Of a stretch of 64,000 nucleotides of DNA, positions 21,239-33,711 are shown piece by piece. This DNA is from Atkinsonella hypoxylon (taxonomy: Eukaryota; Ascomycota; Sordariomycetes; Hypocreales; Clavicipitaceae). Both the position numbers and the translations under genes were made by a program. The stretch lies in assembly GCA_000729835.1 (NCBI GenBank), contig JFHB01000030.1, positions 62,001 through 126,000 of the forward strand, given 5' to 3'. The number at the start of each line of letters is the position of its first letter. The first letter of the stretch is position 1. The notes beneath the pieces were generated by a model. It searched no databases. It saw nothing but the letters and a program-made list of their open reading frames with translations, and was not told the origin of the DNA.

Positions 21239-24200
21239 ATGCATTTTCAAACTGTGATGGTGTTAGTCGCGGCAGCTGGATTGGGCGCGACCAAACAATG
21301 GCCATATGACCGGTACCGCGGTATCGCTAATCAAAATGGTCGATTCGTGCCAGATACCGCGCTTCCCGAATTCAAAGTTGAGCATCCGCTGAACGGGTTT
21401 GGAGAATGGCTGCAAGGTATCGTGCAACGCCCAGACAACGACCTTCATCGCCTCTTCGTCAATGAGTCTGTCCCGGACTATGCATCATTCGACGACATCG
21501 GGAAGAGCTTCGACGTGCCTGATCCTGCCAAAGTGAACAAGAACCAGACTGTTCCGCCGCATCAGGCCTCACGGCCGTGGCTTGGCCGAGGAGCAAGCGA
21601 ACTGTTTTCTCATCTTCCTTTTGATCTGGACCCACGGTGCACCTCTGACAGAAACAAGTGGTATGTAACTATATATGCGCTAAATCTTCAACTTTAAAAG
21701 TTGGCACACGTGCAAAGCGCTGACGCTGGGTTGCGAAATTCTAGGTGGTACCGAACATACGACGGGTCGTGCAACTGGATCAAGAATGGCGAAATGAACC
21801 AAGGCCAGTACGGCACGGCCAAATCTCGTGATTACGGCCAGTACTCTTATGCCGATGGAATCTCCAAGCCCCGAGACGGGCCCAACCCTCGTGCCGTGAG
21901 CAATGCCTTCTTCAAGCGCAAGGAAACGCTTTATTTTGAGCACACGCCCCTCCTTCTTGGTCTGGTCGAGTTTATCATGCACGACGTTAGCTGGTCGCAG
22001 GACTCAAGCACAGAGTACATTGACGTCCCCATGCCAGATGATGAGGAAATCTTTGACAAGAACGCTACACTGAGGGTCTACCGGACCGAGGCAGTGCCTG
22101 GAACTGGCACGTCGCAGGAGAACCCACGCGAGAACACCAACAGGGCAACTACATGGTTGGACCTCTCAGCGCTCTACGGCAGCACAGATGAAGTTGCCAT
22201 GAAACTGCGCAGCTTCAAAAACGGGAAGCTCCTGACACAGGAGATCAAGGCTCGTGGCACCAAAAAGGCTGCTTCGTATCTGCCCTTTAATTCAATGGAA
22301 GTGCCTACCCGAACACGACCGGGCGTCAAGATTGAGTCTCTTTTTGCAGGGGGAGATCCTAGGACCAACGAGGACTGGATCATGTTGGGCGTTCACACTC
22401 TGTTCTTGCGAGAGCACAATCGCATGTGCGATCTCTTGGCCGAGAGGCATCCAGAATATAACGACGAGGAGCTGTATCATACAGTCCGTCTTCTCATGTC
22501 TGCCAAGTATGCCTTAATTGCTAATTCATATCAAATGGCCTATTTCAAGGACATGCCCTGGCCAACGGATGATGGCTTCCCCCTGTACCGCCAGATGTCT
22601 GGCAAGAATTGGTTGAATATTAACCCGGTGAACACGTACCCTTGGCCACTGGCTATCAAGAACGGCAAGCCAGTTGTCACTAGCGCAGAAATGGCCGTCG
22701 TGTACCGCTTTCACGAATTCATCATCAATAGCTTCCCTATCAAAGATGGCCTGAACGAGACCATCTGGGATCAGAGGCTCTTTGACACCGCGTTCAACGC
22801 AACGGGCTTTATCGACGCAGGACTCGAGAACATTCTTCGAGGCGTCGTGTCTACCTTTATCCCGAATTTCAAGAGCGGCGTAGATGAAGATTTTCGATCG
22901 GCGGGAAGATATCGAGGAAAGCCTTTCGACATTGTCGTTTCGTCCATCGTGCATGAACGAGAACAGGGCCTCCCGCCCTTCAATGAGTACTTCCGTGCTT
23001 ACAACAAGGCCGGCCCAGAGGTCCAGGTTCCCATTCGCGAAAAGTTCGAGGAATTCTCGTCGGACCCCGAAATGGTCGTCAAGTTGAAGAAGCTCTACAA
23101 GTCTCCCGAGGATGTCGACCTTGTCGTCGGCTGCCAGCTTGACGAGACAATGTTCCCTCATGCCAGCATTCCAACGTCGGCCTTGATCATTAGTCTCTTC
23201 AGTCTCATCAGTATGGGTAACTCTGATCGCTTCAGCATTGGTTTCGCTGCTATGCGCTGCCTGATGGTCGATAAGCCCTGGGACTGCCATCCCAGTAATG
23301 CTCTAGAAGAGCTTCTGTGGAGGCCTGCGCCAAAGGAAGGATTTCCTAATTTCCGCGTGTACGATGCCTTTTGGATGACGGAGCTCGATTTCCAGGCGCA
23401 TGGAAAGAATCTTCTGTGGCGGCTGGTTACCGAGAACAGCGAAATCAAGTGTCTCCAGAAGAGCCCGCTCTTCCCCGTCAATGAGGAGACGAATCCCATC
23501 ATGTGCTCAATACCCAAGGCTGACGTGGACCTTAAGCTCATCGCATCGACGGGGGTGGAGGTCACGCTTTCTCTCTTCAAGCAGAACTTATTCAAGGTCA
23601 TCGCCACCATCGCAGCCGTCGCGGTTACAATTTCCATTTTCAAAAAGGTCAGAGCCAGAGTCCAGGGATACCCCGACGTACTAATTGGCATGCCAATTCT
23701 CGGCAAATCACTGGACTTCCAAAAGAACTCCAAGGCCGTCATAGTCGAAGGCATCAAGAAGTACAAGGGTACCAAGTCGCAAGTCTTTGGCATGCACTTG
23801 GCTTCTCTAACTCACTACCTCATCTCACGACCCGAGGACATCCAAATGATGATTGACGACACACCGTACGAGATGAAGTTCAATCTGCGCAAGTTCTTCG
23901 AAGTAATCAACATGCCTATCATTCTTCGAAAAGAGAACTTCGACACAGACTTGCACACGAATCTCGTTCGCACGCATCTCGGAGACCGCAAGACTATCGA
24001 AGAGCTGGGCAGGACCATCGAGTTGGCAGCCAAGGAGTTTCTCAGGAGGAACCCCCTTCTGCCTACTGGTGCAGCTTCAAAGAGATACGAGGCACTCAGT
24101 AGCTACATTGACCGATACGTCGCCAGTGTTAGCACCCGGGTGATGGTCGGTGCTGATGCGGATGACCATCCTGATTTGATCGACATGTTCTTGCGGTTCA

Positions 24201-25113
24201 ACGTAGATGTTGACAAGGTAATCGGCATGGGAGCTGTGCTGCCTTCTTTCCTTCGATTTATCCTCAATTTGCCCATGAGCCTAAGTTACTCTAAATTCCG
24301 GCGGATATTTGTTCCCATCATTGAGAAGCGTCGCAAGGATCCTGAGGCTGGTCAGGGGGGATTCTTGGACTTTATGCCATTTATCTTGAAGATTGTGGAA
24401 GACGATAAGAGGGCCTCGGGTAAGTGGCTTCCTAATGCGATTATAATGAAAGTTGAACACTAACTCGTGGAAACTTTGTAGACCTTGTGACAATAACCGT
24501 CTGGCTTGGTCTTCGCAATCTTCAAATAACGCTTACATCCACCCTCTTGGACATGATTGATGTCCCGAACTTGTCTTCTGAGGTTGCTTCATCGCTCTCA
24601 AACGCTTCCGTAGAGGATCTAGACACTTTCAAGTCGGATACCGGTGCGAACTCAGCATGGGGTCTACTCCGCAGCGCCATGTTCGAATCCATCCGCCTCT
24701 GCGGTCCAGCCACGGGTCCTGCACGCATCATCTCTGCCGAGGACGTTCCCTTGGCATCAGACCCGAGAGTCCGCTTGCCGCCAAAGAACGTTGCAACTCT
24801 GAGCTCCTTCTACTCACACCGCCTGCCTATCAACTGGGGTCCAGACGCTGCAGAGTATAAAGCCAGGCGATTCATCGAGCGTGGTCCCGATGTAGGCTCC
24901 GTCAACTTCATCGCATGGGGTTTGAAGGGCCCGCATACGTGTCCCGGGCGGTGGTTTGCCCAGGAGATGATCTGCGTCATGGTTAAGGCTCTGCTGAGCG
25001 AATACCATTTCGTGGCGGAGAAGACGGGGCGCACGGATGACGAGAAGTATGCATATAGTGCGGGTGTCGTGGCGAGGAACGAGGTTCCGGTTATGGTTTT
25101 CAAGCGAGCTTGA
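21239..25113 (+). CDS. Heme peroxidase/dioxygenase-cytochrome P450 fusion (psi-factor oxygenase-like)
   Basis: Three exons (21239-21660, 21745-24419, 24482-25113) encode 1242 residues. The N-terminal half (about 140-740) is an animal-type heme peroxidase/cyclooxygenase fold: RTYDGSCNW entry motif, distal His220 in FIMHDVSW, TTWLDLSALYGS, LREHNRMCDLL, and Tyr461 with proximal His464 in VVYRFHEF, matching the YRWH motif of linoleate diol synthases. A hydrophobic helix (about 759-775, IATIAAVAVTISIF) precedes a P450 (about 780-1242) with ExxR Glu1101/Arg1104 and heme-thiolate Cys1186 in GPHTCPGRW. By family knowledge the first half would make a fatty-acid hydroperoxide and the second would isomerise it (oxylipin synthesis). 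The putative I-helix reads LGLRNLQITL and lacks the acid/Thr pair of monooxygenases. Signal-like residues 1-18 are hydrophobic. The membrane helix and longer P450 N-terminus are unlike typical Ppo proteins. Confidence 0.9.
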
Positions 25114-26450
25114 GGTAGAGGTACTCGGGAGGAAATGTTGCTAGCGGGGTTATCTGGGAGGTTATAGATGTGGCATTTGTTTCGGGCATTTTGGGATGTC
25201 AGCGATCTTTTTTTTTTTCCTACTTGTATTGTGTTGTGTTGGTTGACTTGTTGGATTGTTATAGAAGAGCATTTTGCATTTTATCGGATGGAAGATGCAT
25301 TATTAGCTGTCTATAAAGCAAGTTTGAAGTAACGTGGGCGAGGCATGCAAGGCATCCAGCGGCAGCTGGCCATGTTTCTTGCTGTCCAGGTGATTGTTTC
25401 CAAAAAGGCTCACTCGTCTGTTCACCAGATTCCGGTCTATGTAGGTTGCTCGTGATGTAAGACTTTTCCGGACTACAGAGCCAGTCATGGTGTTGTTACT
25501 AGCTGCACTTGCATATGTGCATATGCACAATAAAGAGTAATTAGAGTACACCACGTCAATTGGGCGCGCCATGCCAACTTGGGTAGTCGTCTGGGCTTGG
25601 GGGCTGCGGTGGCTTTCTTGTCGAGACACAACATCGAGCGGGCCAGGGGCCAGGCTGAGTGAGTGACGTGAACAAAGTCTGCTCAGCTGTGTGTACAGGG
25701 TGGCGTATACAGTGCGGTATGTGGAATATACGGTATACGTGCATGCAGTTATTGCCTTACCATTGCAGGTCCATCCCTACAGACTGGAGCAATACGGTTG
25801 CGAGCCGCACAGTGTGCCATGCTCATGAAGGTTGAGGCTAACCAAGGTCACCAGGGTATTAGAAACGAGTCCACCATGAGTCCACCATTCATCAATGTCA
25901 CTTTACCGGCTTGGACTGAACTAATAGTTACCATACTACCTACACTGGACTAGGAGTCCAGAATCCAAGCGGTTCGACAGCTCGACAGCTCGACCAAGAA
26001 GCTCGCCGGACTCGCGAACAAATGCAACAACCCAGACGTCTATATTCTTCAATCCCATCTCCCATCCTTGACCAGCCGCCACAGCCCCCCTTCCCCCAAC
26101 CAAGCCCATCCATGACAAGAGCCTTCTTCGATGGGGTCCTCGACTTTCTCGGCCGTCATTAATTATCATCATCACCAACTCGTCGGGCGCGGCGCGACAA
26201 CGTTGACCCGCGGGGTTCAGCTGCGGCACCCATCCCCTTCGCTTTGCCCATCTTGATTGAGTCCGACTCGGGTCTTGCCTGGCACATTGGCTTATTCTGC
26301 CTCGGTCTTCTGCCAGCTTGCGCCGCCCGATCATCGATCTCGACGCTCGACGACTCCAGCTCAGCCTCGGCCGCCTTTCATTCTGGTAACTTGGCCGAAC
26401 CGGCATTGCTGCGAGCGACTCGGCCCCCCCCCCCCCCCCCCCTTTGCGAT
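25114..26450. other. Intergenic region and Rho1-GEF leader
   Basis: 3' region of the peroxidase-P450 gene, then upstream sequence of the GEF gene. From 26244 the GEF frame is open without a stop, so 26244-26450 could be read as an N-terminal extension, but no ATG opens it well. No other gene is supported. Confidence 0.5.
26424..26442 (+). repeat. C19 homopolymer just before the GEF start codon
   Basis: Nineteen consecutive C bases, ending 8 bases before the ATG at 26451. It lies in the probable 5' UTR. Confidence 0.95.
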
Positions 26451-29400
26451 ATGTCTTTTCGTGGCGACGATCAGCGCCGCTACGGCCAGGTTCCGCCCGT
26501 TCAATATGCCGTAGCCGCTCATCACCATCAGCCTGACCAACAAGCGGCCCGAGTCGATAGACGACCAAGCTTCAATACTGGCGATGATTCAGCTTACTAC
26601 GGTCAGAACCATAATCGGACCCTGTCATTTGGTCAGGCTGGGCGTGCCGGCGAAGACGAACTATTTTTGTCGAATCCAAGTCCTGTTTCCGTTGGCAGCG
26701 GCAATTCACAGAACGTCGGTCGCTATGCGTCCACCATCAGCGCCATGTCAGGATATCAGCATCAATATCAAGATCCGACTCCTCCGACGCCATCACAGTC
26801 GACATACAATCCTGAAAGCTTTTCTCAATCCTCGAATTCCGGCTATCAGCGACCACAGTCTACTACGCTACCTTACCAACTTCATCCGTCCTCGCGCTTC
26901 TCTGCCTCCAGCGTCAATTCGTATACCGCACTATCGCCTCCATCTACCAATTACACCCCTCAGACCTATAATCCCGCCGCATATGCCACTACAAACACAG
27001 TCCCCCAGCGGCAAGCCACCTATCATGGATATGTTGGATATGATCAAGGCCATACGACTGCTGCGGCCGCTGTCTCTCCAGGCTATGGACAGTCCCCCGC
27101 TGGGCCATACTCCCCTACCTATTCTCAACCTATGCGATCACCATCCTTCTCGTCCGGATATCCACAGCCGCTCCCGACAAGTCCTTCGTCTTTTGTAGCA
27201 GCTAGCTCCCCAATTGTCGCACCAACATACGACCCGTCTCATTATAGCGCTGGCGGTCAATATGCCGGATATAGCCCCAACGGAGCTGTGCCCTACTCGA
27301 CGACCGCATCACAGAGTCAGGCCCAAGCTCCTTATCCATCTCCTTCCCATATCCCTGTCGGTTCAAACTACGCTGTATCAAACGACCAGCACTCTTATTA
27401 CAACCGACAACGGTCAGAATCTCAAACATCCCCAGGCACTTCTCCGTACATGCTGCCTCAAACATCACCTGGGCTTCAGCGACATCCAACCAACGCACCG
27501 CTTCCAAGTCGACCAGTGGACGATGTTTCTGACGAAATAACGCCCTGGGACGAGCACGGTTCGTCTTTGTCGTACGACGATAACAGCGAGCGATTGATGC
27601 AAGATATCGAAGCGGAGTTGGGAGGTCCTGGCTATCGTCCGCAGCATAGATCGCCATCAGTCAATGGCCAGCTGTCAGAGGATCAAACTCAGAGGCTACG
27701 CCGCTACAGCTCTGCCTCGGCACATTCACGAAACGAATCTCGAGCCTCCCCAGGAAGAGCTCCGAGCCAACCTCTCTACGAGGAAGATGATGAGGACGAC
27801 GATCCTGAAGGTACAGCTGGCGTTCTGGCAATGCAACAAGCTGAACTAGATGATCAACGTTTCGGTGGCACTGCATTTATGTACAGCGGCACAACTAACC
27901 ATGTTCAGACAGGAGGATCACCAACCCCTCCTGTAGAAGAGCAACCACTAAGCAGTGGTACCAATTATGGCTGCATCGATCTAGGCATGCTAAGTGGAGG
28001 TTATCCTGGCAGCTTAGTGTATGGTGCGGATGTTGGTTCTCCGCCCAAGTCGTCTTCGCTATATGACGCACCACGGCCATTGCCGACGCCTGGGTACTAC
28101 AACTCGCTGAGGGAGAGTTATGACAATGCTGCCGCATTTAAAAATGCTGAAATGGACTATGGTGGCACAGGCGGATTACAAGCCCCTAAACCTCATCGTC
28201 TTAGCTTTGATCAAGGGCGAGAGGAGCAGGAGTCCATTCATTCGCACCATAGTGGCAACAATTCGCCCTCAAAAGACGACTATAAAGATCTCTTTTATCA
28301 TCCAGGCCTCTCCAGCCGACCACTCCCAGCACTGCCGCCAGGATTCGGCTCCGACAGCAGTTCGATGTTATCAGTCCACAACAGCGGTCGCTCGCAGCAT
28401 CAACACGGGCATTCCTTAAATGCTGATTCTCGATATTACCAGGCAGAAGGACCAGAAGCATATTGTCAAGCCTCAAGTCAGCAGACACTCCATCCGGAAA
28501 GATCCATCTCACTTGGTGGCCATAGTCACACCCCATCTATTCAAACGCCGACAAGATCCAGAACGGATGCGGCTGAGGAGAGGAAGAAGCTATATCGACA
28601 GCATCAAACAACGCAGCAAGGCCCAACTTTCTCCGACTACGATGCGACGCCCGCGGCGGCCAGTGGTGCTTTTGATGGAATTACACTACCAAGTGGACGA
28701 AAGAAGAAGTTCATACCATCCAAACTCACCGCAGGAGATTTCAACAGATGTGGTGAGCCATGGGCACTCAGCGGGATTGAGTCTTGGATTCGCATAATGG
28801 GAGAGGGCGAACTTGATTTGAGAGAGAAGACGATCGAAGAGGCAGTAACAAACCTATTCGTGTTCAAAATCCCTACTATGAACGTCGCTGATGCTGAGGC
28901 ACTGAGCAATCAAGTCGTCCATCTCATGCTGGACTCTCAACTGCTTCTCCCAGATGAAGAATGGGTCAAATTTGGCGATGGACACATTTCGGGTGTGCTA
29001 TGGCAGCTTACTGGCTCTGGCTGCTATTCACCCAAAGTTCATGATTACGAAACAGGTGGGCGGTGCTATGCTCACCATTGCACCCGTACCTTGAGAAAGG
29101 TTGATTTAGAGATCCTGTCAGAAGACGTCAAAGGTGCCGACGCATGGAACGTCTTTTACAATCTCCAAAAGGAGGATTGGGAATCGAAGCCGAAAAAGGA
29201 AGTGGACCGACAGAACATTCTGCACGAGATTGTGACTGGCGAAGAAAATTATATTAAACAGCTTGATATTTTTCGGACTTTGTACAGGGATGATCTTCGT
29301 ACGAGAAACCCGCCAATCATTCCCGAGAAGAGGAGAGACAAGCTATTGGCAGCCGTATTCGGAAAAGTCGATGCGGTCCTTGGCATCAACAAGGACCATC

Positions 29401-31819
29401 TTTTGGCGCAGCTCAAGTACCGGCAACAAGAGCAGGGTCCCTGGATCGTCGGCTTTAGTGATATATTTCGCGAATGGATTCGCAAAGCCAAAGCAGACTA
29501 TGTAGAGTATGCTACTGGGTATCCTCGAGCTACATACATGATCAGGAAGGAAGCCGAAGGGAACTTGCTGTTTATGAGATTCCTAGAAGATAAGCAGAAA
29601 CACAAGTCCTCTTCCAAGCAAGACTGGACTCATTTCCTGATCACTCCATTGCAGCGTCTTCAGCGCTATACTCTCCTGCTGGAAAGTGTAGAGCACAAAA
29701 TGGTTGGGGACAGCGAGGAGAAGACCAATTTGCAAAAGGCCATTCAAGAGATCAAGGCTGTGACGCATGAGTGTGATGCTAAAGTGGCAGAGTCAAACAA
29801 GAGAGTCGATTTGCTAGATCTGAATAACATGCTGGTCCTCCGTCCCGGCTTCCAGTGTGTCCTCCACCTTGACCACCTGGGTAGAGTGTTGATCATGCAG
29901 GGAGAGCTTCAAAGAATGGGTTCCAAGGGCATGAGATGGGTTGATTCTCATGCGCTTCTATTCGATCACTATCTCATTCTTGCAAAACTTGTCGTTCCCA
30001 AGGATGGGAAGGGGGGAAAGAAGTATGACGTATCAAGAGAGGTAAGCCTGTCGAGTTGGCTGCTGCACGACTTCTTTGATTAGATGCACTGACGTCAGCT
30101 TTTCTGCAGCCCATCCCGATGCCCCTTTTGTTCTTGGAGAGCATGAACGATGAGCCAGTCATGAAGCAAAAGGGTCTCACTGCACCCTTGGGCAGAACAA
30201 CAGCTGCACCATCTGGAGCGCAGTTGAATAAAGTTCCTAGTAATGGTGGACGCCCTGGCCTGGAACATACGCCCACCGGGTCTTCGGGTACTTCTTTGGC
30301 ACCAACTGCCTCGAATGATTTGGAAGGCAAGATTCTTTATCCGTTCAAGGTCAAGCATCTGGGTCACGAGGTGTATACCCTCTATGCGTCGTCTGCCCCG
30401 GACAGGTTGAACTGGTGTACAAGTATAATCGAAGCTAAGACTAGGCATGCTAAAGCCTTGTTTGCCCAAAACGCCGAACCTTTCCGACTTCGCGTTCTCG
30501 CAGACGCTTCGTTCCATTACGACGCTGGCTCGATGTACGCAAGAGCTTCTGGAGTCCCGGTCAAGGGGACGCCACTGGATCGGGCCATCCAGGATATAGA
30601 AAAGATCTTAGGCGCAGCTCAGGGAATTTCTCCCGTTTGTCGAGCGCAAGTCAACTGCGCGACAGGATTCTCGGCTTATGGCAAGTCTGTCATTGCTATT
30701 GGTACCGACTATGGCGTTTACATCTCAGATCCTTCGAATCCTCGGGGTTGGAATAGAGTGAGTTTGACATCCAATGCTGCATAGCCTTCCCGTATTCGTT
30801 GTCACGAAGATGGAATGCTAACTACTGTACTGCAGTCTGTCCAAGTCAATAGGGTTACTCAGATTGCTGTCCTCGAAGAGTTCTCGCTCTGCTTAGTTGT
30901 CGCCGACAAGTCCCTCATCTGCTACCCAATGGATGTCGTCGCTCCTGTATCAGAATTTGCTCCGCCAGTCAGTGACAATCCACGGCGCGCGCCCCAGCGA
31001 CTTGCCAAGGATGTAACGTACTTTGCTACGGCGCGAATGAAGGATCGGCTGCTTGTCTTCTACAAGCGCAAAGAAGGACTGCACACATCATTCAAGGTGC
31101 TTGAGCCAATCCTCCACAAGGGGACGGAGAAGAAATCACGTCTATTTGGTGGCGGTCGTAGGTCGGCTACCGGGAGTACCGACACATTCCGAGACTTTGA
31201 TGAGTTCTACTTACCTACAGAATGCTATTCGCTCAACGTCTTTCAGACTTACGTAGCTGTCTCGACGTCGAAGGGCATCGAGATGCTGACGCTGGATAAG
31301 AAGCACCCCATGTCCATTCCAGATTTGAAAGCGCCCGCGATAGCCAACATCGCCAGCAGAATTCGTGATCAGAAACCACTGGGTATGTTTAGACTCAACG
31401 AAAACGAATTCATCCTCACGTACGAGGATTGTGCAGTTTACGTCGACAAGCACGGCGATGTAAGTCGCACGTTGATTATGGAATATACGGGCAAACAGAA
31501 GAAGGCTAGAGGTGCTACCATGTACGGCCAATATCTGCTCCTGTTCAACGAGGACTATGTGGAGGTGCGAAACGCGGAGAACGGTCGGCTTCGACAAATC
31601 ATCGCTGGACGAGATGTCCGCGTAATAGACTATGGCATTCGGGGGCCAACGGGCGGCAATGCAATCCAGTCACAGCAGACATATGGGCCCAACGGACAGC
31701 CCCAACTGGCCGGCGACACATCCAAAGGAAGTGTAAAGATCGCTATGTGTCATCCGGAGCTGCCAGGACGACAAATTGTTTTGGAGATGTTATTGAATGA
31801 CGGCCACGCCGAGGGCTAA
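26451..31819 (+). CDS. Rho1 guanine-nucleotide exchange factor (Rom2-like)
   Basis: Loads Rho1 with GTP in the cell-wall integrity pathway at sites of polarised growth. Three exons (26451-30041, 30110-30757, 30836-31819), both introns in phase 0, give 1740 residues. Residues 1-780 are low-complexity, rich in Ser, Pro, Tyr and Gln, with an acidic patch EEDDEDDDPEG. Then come a DEP domain (about 785-870), the catalytic DH domain (about 921-1120: ILHEIVTGEENYIKQL at its start and LITPLQRLQRYTLLLE in the conserved last helices), a PH domain (about 1130-1330, holding a Gly/Ala/Thr-rich insert at its centre), and a citron-homology domain (about 1377-1720). This DEP-DH-PH-CNH order is specific to fungal Rom/Rgf proteins. 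The start MSFRGDD was chosen because the upstream open frame lacks a plausible ATG. Confidence 0.95.
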
Positions 31820-32464
31820 ATCCCCACGACTACGGCCCCCAGCGCAGAAAGAAGACGGGAAGAACAGAAATGACTTTTCAACCACAAGTCATTACGAGCA
31901 CGAGGATCCACGAGACAAGGCACGTTGTAGCGATGTGCATGGAGTTAATAATTAGCGCTTCGATGGGGGGGGGGGGAGAAGCAGGACATAATACACAACG
32001 TAGTTGACGCGGAACGTTTTGATGCGAGGAGCATGAAAGAAATTCCGGGGAGTTGAAATCTTTTTGGTATGAGCACGCAAATGACATGGCGTTTAGGTGG
32101 CTACTATATGTCCAAGTTGACAATTTTGGACATGGGGGAGGAAATCCACTGGGAGTTATTCTATTGCCGTACTTTTCTCTTTATAGGCACGCATGCTGCC
32201 GTTTTGTATCTGTGTTATAATAGGCAGCTATACCCGCAGACCTCACCAAGCTGGCGAGGAACTCTGTAAATATTTTTGCAACAAAGATGTGTGCGCAGTT
32301 CACTCGACGCTAGCGAAGTGTACATGGCGTGTTATCGAGCTCGAGTACGATGACAGCGTCACAAGTGCCCAGACATTAAGCCCTTCCAACAGAACAATTT
32401 TGCCTCTTTGAAAAAAAGAAAAAAAGGAAAAAAAAAAAAAGCCCCCCGACCTTGGATTCCCGCA
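31820..32464. other. Convergent 3' intergenic region
   Basis: 3' ends of the GEF gene and of the minus-strand pyruvate carrier gene. It contains a G-run near 31966-31977 and A-rich tracts near 32408-32441. I see no gene in it. Confidence 0.5.
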
Positions 32465-33165
32465 TCAAGGCTCCTCCTTAGCCTCCTTCGCATCAATCTC
32501 AGCCTCAGCACTCTTCGCATCGCACATCAGGATTCGCGTAACCTGCACAATACCAACCAGGCCAAGGAAGAAGTTCACAGCGGCAAGCCTAACCATTAGC
32601 ATCCCTCAGGATAGTCTTTTTCACAGACGGGGTAAACCCCCCCCCCCCCTAAAAAAAAAATCATACAGGTAATTCTTAGGCTTGATAATCAAGCACCACC
32701 GCGTCCAAATCAAGCCCGTGCACGTAAGGGCAAAGTTCTGCGTAAACGAAAGCTTCTCTGCCGGACGAGCAAAGTCTGACACACCAGCAAGCACAAGTGC
32801 CCACTATGACTGTAAGTTCAAAGAAACCCTTTTTTCTAAAATTCGGTTTTCGATGGCGGGGGGAATTACCTTCATGACAGGAGCCCTACACATCACGTTA
32901 ACTTTAAATATTCTTTTTTTTTTTTTTTTTTAACAAAAGGGGAGTTGTCGTACCAGAAATGCACTGTCTTGATGCCTACTTCGCTTTCCCACATGCGCTT
33001 GAACCAGCTTTGGCCCTGGACTCCCTCGACCGTGCTCTGCCATCTCTTTCCGGTCTGGAATCGGAATCGTTGGGCGCGCTGCGTGCGGAACGCATGGCCT
33101 GCTTGTTGTCCGAAGGACTGGCGGACGAGGGGGCGCGAGGCGCGCATGAGCGTGCTGGGGATCAT
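32465..33165 (-). CDS. Mitochondrial pyruvate carrier subunit (MPC2/3-type)
   Basis: Inner-membrane subunit that imports pyruvate into the matrix as a heterodimer with Mpc1. Four exons (33165-32954, 32885-32870, 32803-32667, 32588-32465) encode 162 residues. Exon 2 is a micro-exon of 16 bases; it supplies exactly the residues APVMK needed between HFW and WALVLAG, giving the family signature VHFWAPVMKWALVLAG. Later motifs are DFARPAEKLS, the WTRW-CLIIKPKN segment and NFFLGLVGIVQVTRI. Residues 1-45 are Arg/Ser/Gln-rich, a longer N-terminus than in yeast Mpc2/3 and presequence-like. The tail is charged (KSAEAEIDAKEAKEE). All four exons keep phase with GT-AG borders. It is divergently paired with the complex I gene at 33712. 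Confidence 0.93.
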
Positions 33166-33711
33166 GGGTTTTTTTTTTTTTGGGCTTAAAGGACTCTTAT
33201 TTGATTAGCTTTTCTTTGCGGTTTGGAAGAGGGGAGGAGGGGAGAGGGGGGGGGGGGATGGAAACATGTCTCGGCTCGTCGAGACGCTGAGGGAATTACC
33301 TGCTGTGACAGACTTTATTTTCCTCTGCAATGGGGAGTTGTTCGTACCCTAGTTACTTGCCAGTTCAGCGACGGTTCTCTCAGGGCATAACAGGGGAGGG
33401 CCAAGTCGGAGAGTCAGTGTTCTAGGAGACGCAAACACATGGCCGATGCAACGGCCGAACCTCGATAACTGGGGGCGTGTTATGCCTCGATGGAAAACCC
33501 CGGAGATCAGCCGCGCCGTGCAAAGCCATGCGGCACTGGCACAAAAGCTGCTCACCCATTCAACCAATCACAGCGCTCCGAAACTAAACCACCGCCGTTC
33601 CTGCTCATCGCCCAACTACCCTACCCGTCCATCTACCTCGACGTCACCCCGTCTCAGTCTCGGCAATTGCCCAGGACACAATCTCGCTCAGACTCCTGTC
33701 CGTCCGGCGCC
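33166..33711. promoter_or_regulatory. Shared divergent promoter of pyruvate carrier and complex I genes
   Basis: The 546 bp between two divergently transcribed mitochondrial protein genes must hold both promoters. It has a T-run next to the carrier start, a G-run near 33247-33257, and CCAATC (33564-33569) and pyrimidine-rich tracts towards the complex I gene. Co-regulation is inferred from the arrangement only. Confidence 0.55.

Noticed and set aside
22526..23290. 254-codon open frame on the minus strand
   Set aside because: Antisense shadow of the peroxidase exon; its composition mirrors the true frame and no family is recognisable.
25936..26568. 210-codon minus-strand frame overlapping the GEF start
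   Set aside because: Gly-rich tract comes from the C19 run read in reverse; no motif.
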